From Linyphia triangularis (Eukaryota; Arthropoda; Arachnida; Araneae; Linyphiidae), in contig OZ021731.1 in NCBI GenBank assembly GCA_963978545.1, forward strand, positions 28,182,593-28,246,592: DNA of 64,000 nt, read 5' to 3'. Positions 55,644-64,000 of the stretch are shown here, piece after piece. Position 1 is the first letter of the stretch. The number at the start of each line of letters is the position of its first letter. The position numbers and the translations under genes were made by a program. The notes under the pieces were generated by a model. It saw only the letters and a list, made by a program, of their open reading frames with translations. It was not told the origin of the DNA and did no database searches.

Positions 55644-56145
55644 ATCGACTCCTTGACTGATATATTTCCTTAAAAGTCTTGTTTACGAAAATTAGAATCC
55701 ATCCTCCAAGTTCCTCTGAAAAACCTGCGTACTTCCGACCCAAACAAAGCTTTCTAGAAGCTCTCGAGAACCTTATCAGGAAGCCTCGTACGATCCTTGC
55801 ATTTCTCCATCAACAAGACTCAGCATTTGCAAGAGATAACCAGGGCCCGTTATCTGGTCTCTTTTGGCAGTAAACACTTCCTGAGCGGGCTGTTATATCC
55901 AGCTGAGATAGGCAGCAAAAGCACGTGGCGCAATCTGAAACGAACTGCTGTCAACCCTTTTCTTATGAACTCTTGTTTACTACTAGAAATTATTAGGAGG
56001 GGTTATAGATATGGGTTGGGCCACGTGATTAGATAAAGAGGCTATAAAAGTTTTTTTTTTTTTTTAAGTACCCGTCTAAATCAGCTGAGCGATAACTCTC
56101 TGTGAAGTTTCCACTGAAATCGAGAGCATTAGAAATTGCTTTGGG
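55644..56145. other. Unassigned; promoter-like end
   Basis: Frames at 55679-55873 and 55797-56036 show no domain. GGCCACGTGATTAG followed by GGCTATAAAAG (TATA-like, 56040) could be a core promoter or part of an unknown LTR. Confidence 0.35.
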
Positions 56146-56149
56146 TCTT

Positions 56150-57240
56150 ATTATACTGGGCTACTCGAGTGGTGAACGTACACCACCGCTTCTGGCCTCT
56201 GCTGTGGTTTAGAGTTTGCTTTACTAAGCTGTACAGCTTAGAGTTACGCCATAAGCTTGGAAAGTCGTCTGAAATAGAGGTTGCCGGGAAAAACACGAAT
56301 CCTACTCGAGTGGCAAACGCGCACCACCGCTTCTGGGCTCTGCTGTGGCTTAGAGTTTGCTTTATTAAGCTGTACAGCTTAGAGTTACGCCATAAGCTTG
56401 GAAAGTCGTCTGATATAAGGGTTGCCGGGAAAAACATGAATCCGTAACTAAACTGATTTCAGCAGTTGATTTTTTTTTTGGCAAATAGAAAATGTAAACC
56501 TATTGGCACGGCGATACATTATAGATTATTGTTTTTAAGAAGAGCATAACATATAAAAACCTATAGCTTATTCAATAAAAATTCAAAAGTAATCCTCATC
56601 ATCAAGATTTTTGTTTATATTTTGTCGTAAGCCTGCCAAGGAACTAACGCCAAAGGAACGGAAAGCTCGCCAATAAGATTTTGTTCGAAAAACACTCAAT
56701 ACAATGTAAAAAATTATTTTATGCAATTAAAAACCTTCTGTTGTGATAGAAAAAGACGTATTATAATTCTAAACACACAAGCAAGAAATATATGAAAAAG
56801 AAATTATACGCTTATAAGGCATACTAAACCATGCCTACATTCTTAAAAGATTACAGGGGTAAAAACTGATCAAGTAGAAAAATAATACTTAGAAAAGATA
56901 GATTGAACTTTGAATAATTGATAATTAAAGAAAATAAATGTGTACATTCCTTTATTTTATAAGATTACACGGGTTTATGGACGGTAGGTAAAAACCCCAT
57001 GTTAATCTCCATAGACGTCTTCGAATTCCGCCTGCGGCGGTTGCTTTTCGCTCTTAGCCAATAGGAGCGACATTTCGCTGTGACTTATCTCTTATTTCGC
57101 AGAAGTAAACAAAAACATCCAGGATCTCTATTGTGGCTCAGTATTAGGATTGCATGTTTCGTTTCGAGTGGCTTGAAGTGGCTCGAGTAGCTTGACCGAC
57201 TGAAGCGGTGGCCACTCGAGTGGCTCTGTATAATAAAGTC
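56150..57240. mobile_element. Element J, about 1.1 kb, with inverted ends
   Basis: Left end TTATTATACTGGGCTACTCG and right end CGAGTGGCTCTGTATAATAA are inverted over about 25 bp, continuing into CACCGCTTC / GAAGCGGTG. Class unknown; TSD not resolved. A CCAAT-like patch (GCCAATAGGAGCG, 57058) lies near the right end. Confidence 0.7.
56163..56450. repeat. Tandem duplication of about 144 bp in element J
   Basis: Two copies share CACCACCGCTTCTGG, TTAAGCTGTACAGCTTAGAG (or TTACTAAGC) and GGTTGCCGGGAAAAACA; roughly 90% alike by eye. Confidence 0.88.
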
Positions 57241-57500
57241 ATTAGAGGAGTTACTTTTTCGGAAGTTCATCAGAGTTGGATATTGTTTTCTGTTGCTGAG
57301 AGATATGATTACTTGGGTTTCCTCAACGTGTTGAAATTATGGTTATCTTTTTTTTTGTATAAAGTGCTGCCATCTATTGTGTCGTATCACAACTATTCAA
57401 CGTTTTTTTTTTAAATATTTGTGATTTTTTAAAAAAATATTTGTGATTTTTTTTTAACTTCGATTTTTGAACAAATAAAGTATTTGTCAGAAGCGTACGT

Positions 57501-57545
57501 TGTAGATTTTATGTTGATAAATGATTTATCAACATAAAATCTACA
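57501..57545. repeat. Perfect 21-bp hairpin with TGA loop
   Basis: TGTAGATTTTATGTTGATAA plus A, then TGA, then the exact complement. It ends where repeat E7 begins. Confidence 0.95.
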
Positions 57546-58080
57546 AATTTTGGTCTTGTATAAAATAATATAACCCATTAAAAAGTTTTTAATATAAATC
57601 CTTTATAATCATTGCCAACTTTTATATTCATTAACAAAGCGCCGTTTCTGTTGCCAACGAATGTTTGGTGTTGTCATCTAATTTTAAATATTAAAAACAT
57701 CTCCATCAGTAAAATATGCGCTAAATTACTTTTCAAAATTTATTCATGAAAAATGAACGTGAATTTATGCGCTCACTTTAAAATGTCTTTTATTTATTCT
57801 GATTCAAACACTTCTTTTATTTATTAAAAAAAAAAATTTGCCAACAGGTAAGAGTTTCTTCAATGGTCGGTTAAATGCTATTTCAACGCGATTGGATGAC
57901 GTCAAGTTGGTTCATTAGTATTCTGTAAAAGCGATCTTTTAGTGACAACCGCCAAAATCTGATAGAATGCATTGCCATCGACAATGAATCTATCTGCCAA
58001 GTTTCATTCCAATTGGATGACGGCACGGGGGTTAGTTAGACTTCCGCAGACACAAAATTGAAGTTAATATAAAGGATTTT
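57546..58080 (-). repeat. Family E repeat, copy E7
   Basis: Reverse copy, AATATAACCCATTAAAAAG to AAAATTGAAGTTAATATAAA. TGACGTCA at 57897. Confidence 0.82.
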
Positions 58081-59159
58081 CATAAAAGGGATCGTCACAA
58101 AAAAAAGTCAAGAAATAATATGCAAGATCAATGAAACTCAAAGATTACATAGATAGCTAATCCATGGGACATTTTTTAAAAAACAAATCCAGTGTTTTTT
58201 AGTCTAATTTCCTTTCCTGAGGAAATTTTTATTTGCATGTTTTACGAAAGTTCAATAATCCGTCACGTATTTCAAATAAAAACTCGTTACGAGTTTATTT
58301 TAAAATCTCGAACATGTCTGCCTCTTTGACTTCAGATCACGAAGAAGAATAAGACTAAAAATCCGGAGTTTCACCGTGAATATAAATATCCTTCTATTTT
58401 CCATCGAACCTTCATGGAAACCACACCCAGGAAAAAGAATTGATCTGGATCTATATTTATTCCTGATGTTGATTCATGTTCCTGCTAACAACTTCCTGGT
58501 TAGAGACTAATTGGCCAGCTTCAGAGGTCATAGCTTGTTTATCATGAAAATACTCTGTTTGAAAGAGTCCACCAAAACCGAAATATAAATATAAAAAAAA
58601 AAACCACTAATTTAAACTACCTATTTTTTTGACTCACCTTTATGCAAAAATGTCTAAAGAAAGAAATAGACTTTATAAAAAACAAAATAAATGGGCTTAT
58701 TTTAAAGTAAAATTGATAGGAAAAAACAAAGCTAAAAACCATTACGATTGCAAACGATTTTAAATACGTTCTTTTGTTGTGTTGGGCAATAAAAAGGGCA
58801 AAACGGGAAACGATATTTTAGGTTGTGTTTTAGCTGTGAAATTATTATTTTTTCTTTTACTTTTGTGTATTTATACACTTATAATTACTAATATGTTTGG
58901 CTTTAGTTTGTTGTATATTTTAAGCTTTAATGTCATTATCTTTTGCGAGCAACATTTTTTTGGCAATGGCGATTCGTGGAGTACAGCCGGACTGCATCTA
59001 AATTTTTAATTTGAAATTAAAATGTACTAGTTGCCAGTCAACTTTGATTATTTATTTTACTAATTTTCTCAAATGTAGATGGACTTTTTACGGTAAGAAA
59101 AAAAAAAATAATCTCCGATACAAAGCAAACCTGTTGCGCAAGCACAATTGAGGGAAAAA
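58081..59159. other. Mostly AT-rich, apparently unique, no gene supported
   Basis: 58310-58620 is less AT-rich and matches no repeat here. The frame at 58779-59009 is hydrophobic and AT-driven and not called. Confidence 0.4.
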
Positions 59160-59440
59160 ATTCGCTCAAATCAACTAAATTTGACGATGGTCTAGCGAGT
59201 ACAGCCAGAGAGTGAAGGTTCCAAAAAGACTCATTGTTGCCATGGAAACAATTGCTATAGTATAGAAACTCCCTCCACGAATTTCTCGACTTCGGCTGTA
59301 TTTGTAAATCCGATGTTCTGATTGGTTCGTGTGTGAGGATGTGTAGGTGGGAAAGAAACGAGCATTTTTTAGAATTTTCTCCATCAATCTGTTGCTTGTT
59401 AGTAAAAGTTAATACTAAAACTTTTAATTGAACCATTATG
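59160..59440. promoter_or_regulatory. Promoter-like block with an RFX X-box motif
   Basis: GTTGCCATGGAAAC at 59236-59249 is one base from the ideal palindromic X-box bound by RFX factors. An inverted CCAAT box (ATTGG, 59321) lies 70 bp away and the block is GC-richer than its flanks. A 132-codon frame overlaps on the minus strand (59038-59436) but shows no known domain. A downstream gene was not identified. Confidence 0.4.
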
Positions 59441-59697
59441 AGACAGAGCCCCGTTATAAGTAAGGTAAAATAAGTTATTTGAAAATTTAAGTTTGAATAA
59501 TTAAGATTATAGAATTTCCATATATGAATAAGAAGGGGGGGGGGGGGTTATACTGTTCCCGCTGCAGTAACATGTTTGACCAACTGCCGCCACTGTTTTT
59601 TTGGTCTACATCAGTTCTTCTGTTTTATTAAATAATTTGTTGCGGAGACTCGTCAATGAGTATAAATCCTAGCTTATATATCCTATGCATTGTTAAC

Positions 59698-59820
59698 CAG
59701 GCTCGCTTATAAGTTCATTGTTATGCAAACCCAGGCTCGCTTCGTTCGCTCAAAGTTTCATTGCTACGCAAGTATAGGCTCGCTTCGTTCTCTAAAAAGT
59801 TCTACGCAAACCCAGAATAG
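59698..59820. repeat. Short tandem repeat, about 3 units of 40-44 bp
   Basis: CCAGGCTCGCTT...GTTCATTG units at 59698, 59731 and 59775; includes GGCTCGCTTCGTTCGCTC. Confidence 0.75.
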
Positions 59821-59881
59821 CTTACAAAAAAAAAAAAAAAACTACGATACAATCACCCTTCTTCCCCCTTCGGCTAGGTAA

Positions 59882-60234
59882 ATTAATGGACCAGATCGAA
59901 TTGCTGCCATTTGGCAGGAGTTTTTGTACCGATGAAGTTGATGATGGTTGTTTTTACCCCATGAAAACTTTAATTCTAGTTTTAATCTTCTCTCTCGCAA
60001 ATTCTAAATTAGAGGTCAAATACTACTTATGAGTACAATTTAAAAGTTCTCCGTGTACTGGAAGTTAGTTTCTATAGCCGGGGGCAACACAGACACGTAC
60101 ACATGTTTTCTTTTTATTTTATTAGTATAGAGTTTAGAGGAATATGTGTACTCTTTATTCAACTTTTATTTACATTTCTTTTCTTTTTTGGGAACTGATT
60201 TTTTAAGTGCCTAATCTAAACTGGTTGATGATAA
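59882..60234. other. Unassigned, nothing recognised
   Basis: AT-rich, no frame or repeat match. Confidence 0.4.
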
Positions 60235-60715
60235 TGTAACCCATAAAAACAAAGTTTTTAAAATAAATCTTTTATATGCATTGCCAATTTTTACATTCAT
60301 TAACACAGCGCTTATTCTGTTGTCTAATCTAATTTTAAATATTAAAAACATCTCTATCGGCTAAATATGCGGTAAGCTACTTTTCAAAATTTATTAATTG
60401 AAAATGAATGTGAATTTATGCATTGACATACAAATGTATTTTATTTATTCTGATTAAAACAATTTTATTATTTATTTATTAAAACAATTTTGGCAACAGG
60501 AAAGAATTTCTTCAGTGATCGGTTAAATGCTATTTTAGCGCGATTGGAATGACGGCAAGTTGGTTTATTAGTATTCCGTAAAAGCGATCTTTTAGTGACA
60601 GTGACAACCCTCAAAATTTAACAGAATGCATTGACATCAAATCTATCTGCCAAGTTTCAGCTTAATTGGATGACGTCAAGGATGTTAATTAGACCTCCGC
60701 AGATTTGCCCGCCAA
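60235..60715 (-). repeat. Family E repeat, copy E8
   Basis: Reverse copy from TGTAACCCATAAAAACAAAG to GATTTGCCCGCC. TGACGTCA at 60671. Confidence 0.82.
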
Positions 60716-60734
60716 AAAAACCATCATCAAAACT

Positions 60735-60890
60735 ATTTTTGGTATTTTTAGTTCTTCAAATACACAAACAGTATTATCAGTATTAAAGTACAATGATGAG
60801 TATGTTTGATTGTGATTTAACAGTAGGTTGGTTAGATTTGATGTTTTCTGAACTGGTTGTGTATTTGAAGAATTGAAATATTCTGAGTGA
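60735..60890. repeat. Small foldback
   Basis: AGTTCTTCAAATACACAAAC at 60748 is mirrored by GTTGTGTATTTGAAGAATT at 60856. Inner arms partly mirrored; a possible MITE. Confidence 0.5.
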
Positions 60891-61371
60891 GAAATAGGTC
60901 AGAAATAGTTTTTATAATGAGTGAAAGAAGCAGTGACTAAACGGGGAGGGGGGGGGGGGGAAGGTGGAAAAAAACCTTTTTCCGTCTAAACAAAAAATAA
61001 AACAACCATAGATGTTTAAAAAACTATGTATTCAAGAATACTTGTTAAAAAAAACGTCTTTTTAATTTATATTAGTGATTTCCAAAAACATTGCATTAAT
61101 GATTCTCTAAAAATTTTAAAAGTGATGGACTTTCGAAGGGTGTTTTATTTGACAATAAAAAAATATTTGATTACCCTCAGTATCTCTCTCTCTATTAAGA
61201 AAATCTATTAGAGGTCGGAAATATTGATCAAAATAAATATCGATACTGTGTCGTTGCATAGAAAAAACTATCGATAAAATATCGATACATAATTTTTTTT
61301 TATTTGATTTTCAATTTCGCCAGAAACGAAGTTTTTCGAAACAAATTTCTACTTTTCATGAATTTATGCTA

Positions 61372-61655
61372 AAATTGCTTTAATAAATAAATTATAAAAT
61401 AGTTTTAATAAATAAATTATAAAAATTGTTTTAATAAATAAATTATAAAAATTGTTTTAATAAATAAATTAAAAAAATTGTTTTAATAAATAAATTATAA
61501 AAATTGTTTTAATAAGTAAATTATAAAAATTGTTTTAATAAGTAAATTATAAAAATTGTTTTAATAAATAAATTATAAACATTGTTTTAATAAATAAATT
61601 ATAAATTTTTTTTAATAAATAAATTATAAAAATTGTTTTAATAAATAAATTATAT
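61372..61655. repeat. Tandem array, 26-bp unit, about 10 copies
   Basis: Unit TTGTTTTAATAAATAAATTA plus TAAAAA, expanded from the AT-rich core of a family E copy. Confidence 0.92.
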
Positions 61656-61860
61656 TATCAATCAGAATAAATAAAATACATTTGGATGTCAATGCACAAA
61701 TTCCCATTTATTTTTACAGAAGAAATACTGAAAAGTAGTTTACCTCATATTTTGCTGATAGAGATGTTTTTAATCTTTAAAATTAGATGCAAATTCCAGG
61801 CACACGTTGGCAATAGAAACGGCGCTATGTTAATGACTATTAATAAATGATCTTATCTTT
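61656..61860 (+). repeat. Family E repeat, 3' fragment E9
   Basis: AATCAGAATAAATAAAATAC to GGCGCTATGTTAATGAC; with the array it forms one expanded E copy inside the hAT element. Confidence 0.75.
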
Positions 61861-62113
61861 CCATTACATTACGTTTTCTTTTTGGTTAGGGTGCCATTTT
61901 CACTGTCTCTCAGCCAAGTTCAAACTTTAGTTTGGAAGTTTTTGAAAACGGAATAAAGAAAATCGAAAAAACACATGAAACTACAAAACAATCATCAAAA
62001 AACTAAAAATGTTTGAAATATCGATATATTGGTGACTTGTATCAATATTTTAACTATCGATATTTAAAAAAAAAATATCGATAATAAATGTATCAATATA
62101 TCGCCGACCTCTG

Positions 62114-62592
62114 AAATCTATGCTAATAGAATCTTTTCTAAAACTCGAATTTGCGGAAAGCTTAAACGTTTTGTTTTGTTAGACCGATGCTGCTCAGTTT
62201 CATTATAAAAACTATCCCTGACATATGTTAATTCTGCACACAGTTAATTTAATCCTTCAAAATCACAACCAGTTCAAAAACGTCACCATCAGCAACTAAC
62301 TCCGACTTATTGTTAAATCGCAAACATCTTGATCTCACAAGTACTTGCCGTTTTACTTCCCAAGTGTCCTTGTTGCGGAACGATTCTGACGTCATCTTTT
62401 CATCATGACAAATCTGACGTCATCTTTTCAGGAATATATTGTAGCACGTGAACATAGAATTTACTGTGCATTTATTTTAGATAGCGGTACATTTATGTGT
62501 GTCTTTCATTAATATTTTATTAAGCTTCGGATGGCAATATTCGTACTGTTCTATTTGCTGTTTTAAAAAAATTATTTTGTCTTTTTACTTTC
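62114..62592. other. Unassigned, two TGACGTCA sites
   Basis: TCTGACGTCATCTTTTCA occurs twice (62386 and 62414), 28 bp apart. No gene recognised. Confidence 0.45.
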
Positions 62593-62776
62593 AATGGACA
62601 AATGTCCTCTCGTTGGTGCGGTGGGGTCGGAGAGAGGGGTTTACACTAGAAGATTTCGATCTCGTATTCTTCTAGATGCTCAAAATTACGAGACGTATTT
62701 GGCTGTGTTAAGCACTTTATAAGTGGCAGAAATAGACAGTCAGTTGTTCCAAAAAAACAAAACAAAAACAAATCAA
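62593..62776 (+). mobile_element. SINE family K, 5'-truncated copy
   Basis: ATGTCCTCTCGTTGGTG to the (CAAAA)n tail; same family as 19238-19530. It ends directly at the THAP element. Confidence 0.78.
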
Positions 62777-62777
62777 T

Positions 62778-64000
62778 GGACAATTCCCGCATTTTTTTTA
62801 TTCGATTCTAAATGTCACGAAATGACCATTTACACAAAAATGTCTATTCTCTCTCCCCCCCCCCCCTTTTTTTTTTTAAAGTTTGCCGTTAAGATTTTTG
62901 AGGGAAAACGGACCTTTTTTTTTTGCGACACTATTGTTACGTCATTGCTTCCTAAGTAACTGCATAGGTCACGAGGCGGTTGCGGCTGTTAAAACGTTGT
63001 TATCATGAAAATTTCAAATTCTTTTCTTTCGCCATTTTGTGTTGAGATTATTTAATTGATTTTTTTCTTAAAATGTTTAACATTTTCTACAAATATTGTA
63101 TCGTGCCAATGTGCAAAAGCACGACCATAACAACTCCTGACAAAATTTTCATTCACGTACCACGGAATGAAAATATTCGTAAAAAGTGGTGCCAAGCAAT
63201 GAAGAGGGAGAAAGAAAAGTATATGCCACTGTCGACAAAGTCTGTACGTTATGTTTGTGAAGATCATTTTGAAGTAAGTTACATTTATGGTAATTTTTAT
63301 AAAAGGAAAATTAAAAAATGTTTGCCTTTTAAGTTTAAAACAAGCTATATGTTAGGAAAGCTATTCTAAATTTTTGTAAAGGGTTAAAATTCAAAGTCCG
63401 ACACGGATTCTGCGCCAAGAATTGTTTACATAAAACCACGCCAAATTAAATTCACTTGTCATTAAAAAAAAAATGGCGGGGCTGCCATTTTTGGGCAAAA
63501 ATCACTTTGCCGCAGAATCCGAGCCGTAGTTGGATATTGAATTATTGTTGATATTATTATTCCAAGCACAACAAAACCATTCAATTTAATTAAAGCAGGA
63601 AATCTTACCAATTGGCTTTTACACCATGGGCTTCCGCTGTTCCAAAATCCACATTATTGATGAAATAGACAGCCATCATTGTAGAGTCAATTTTTAGCAA
63701 ACTGTCCGATTGTCCTCTTACAAAACCAGGCTCCATTTTCGCAATTAAATAAAAAAACAAATACTTACAAAATAGGGGACCAAAAATATTTGAGAAACGC
63801 CAACTACTAAGTAGAAACTACAGAGTATAACAGACAACAAGACGGACATAACAATAAGACGGAGCGAAGGGATTACGTCGTCGAAGTGAAGGATCTCTTG
63901 ACGTCATAATCAAAATCGGCCCATTTTGAACGGATCACAATTTGAGGGTTTTTTTGCGCATTTTCTTTTTTTAATATTTAAATAACTGATTTTTTAAAAG
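62778..64000 (+). mobile_element. THAP-exon-carrying transposon, copy 2 (cut by window edge)
   Basis: Left end GGACAATTCCCGCATTTTTT is intact, followed by CGATTCTAAATGTCACG. From about 62960 it parallels copy 1 at 48698 base for base with scattered changes. The TTTCTTTTTTTAATATTTAA block near the right end is present, but the end itself lies past 64000. TGACGTCA at 63899; the upstream one is mutated to TTACGTCA (62938). Confidence 0.72.
63073..63273 (+). CDS. THAP domain exon inside a transposon (67 codons, spliced in phase 0)
   Basis: ATG at 63073 to GAA at 63273, followed by GTAAGTTACA. It is the twin of the exon at 49013: same length, same C9, C14, C62 and H65, same TPDKIFIHVP block, same CEDHFE end and donor. 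Four residues differ (positions 2, 19, 46 and 47) and the finger positions are unchanged. The intron sequence after the donor is also conserved, including the short read-through. Both copies keep an open frame and splice donor, which suggests recent common origin or selection on the exon. Catalytic transposase exons are not visible. Confidence 0.72.

Larger units (their letters stand above)
61209..62113. mobile_element. hAT-type element with perfect 8-bp TSD AAATCTAT
   Basis: Ends TAGAGGTCGG and CCGACCTCTG, duplication AAATCTAT at 61201-61208 and 62114-62121. Both subterminal regions are rich in ATCGATA words (61239-61290, 61993-62103). The interior contains a 26-bp tandem array and an E fragment. 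No transposase. Confidence 0.9.

Noticed and set aside
57501..57545. microRNA precursor
   Set aside because: Stem of 21 bp with a 3-base loop is too short for an animal pre-miRNA, and there is no lower stem.
59038..59436. 132-codon minus-strand frame
   Set aside because: Protein-like in places but no domain; overlaps a promoter-like block, so I kept only the regulatory call.

Overview
This is a window of a large, AT-rich, intron-bearing animal genome, not a prokaryotic one. It has canonical splice sites, tRNA-derived SINEs with target-site duplications (TSDs), THAP and MADF-BESS transcription-factor exons, and dense layers of transposable elements. The SCAN-like Gag at the left edge and the RNase H / CPKC...ASPQHILDC tail of a non-LTR element near 12.6-13.5 kb look most like arachnid (spider) retroelements as I remember them. 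That assignment is from memory and not from a search.

Layout. 1-2.8 kb: the 5' part of a Ty3/gypsy-type LTR retrotransposon on the minus strand (LTR, tRNA-Ser-type primer-binding site, spliced-looking leader, SCAN-like Gag running off the edge). 2.96-3.53 kb: the last exon of a MADF-BESS regulator, followed 10 bp later by a 1.8 kb higher-order minisatellite holding a hAT MITE. 6.7-20.5 kb: interspersed repeats (family A with a terminal hairpin, foldback MITE B, a CRE-bearing MITE dimer, solo LTR, THAP-type MITEs F, a decayed LINE, SINE families C, D and K, E elements). A promoter-like 5' exon at 15.1-15.3 kb may feed the THAP exon at 20.55 kb. 20.5-24 kb: complete THAP domain exon, mariner foldback, hAT MITE. 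24.8-28 kb: a five-layer nest (two inverted A copies, piggyBac, Helitron, solo LTR). 28-42.6 kb: more A, B, E and SINE copies around two THAP first exons (32.9 and 38.3 kb). 42.9-46.4 kb: a 3.4 kb hAT-like element without visible transposase. 48.2-50.0 kb and 62.8 kb to the end: two copies of a transposon that carries a THAP exon with its own splice donor. 53.9-54.2 kb: a well-formed terminal exon of an unrecognised gene. 56-62 kb: further MITEs, E copies and a hAT element rich in TATCGATA.

The theme is the THAP module. Five C2CH THAP exons occur in 43 kb. Four share the same phase-0 splice junction right after the CEDHF motif. Two of those four lie in near-identical mobile elements whose ends match a family of about 0.5 kb MITEs. 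This looks like a P-element-type THAP transposon lineage, its non-autonomous derivatives, and THAP first exons that may come from it. The CRE octamer TGACGTCA, counted by hand, occurs 24 times, mostly in these MITEs and just upstream of the THAP exons.

Functional coding content is small: one MADF-BESS exon, three THAP exons outside clear elements, one unknown terminal exon and one speculative first exon. All other coding signal is transposon-derived and mostly broken.
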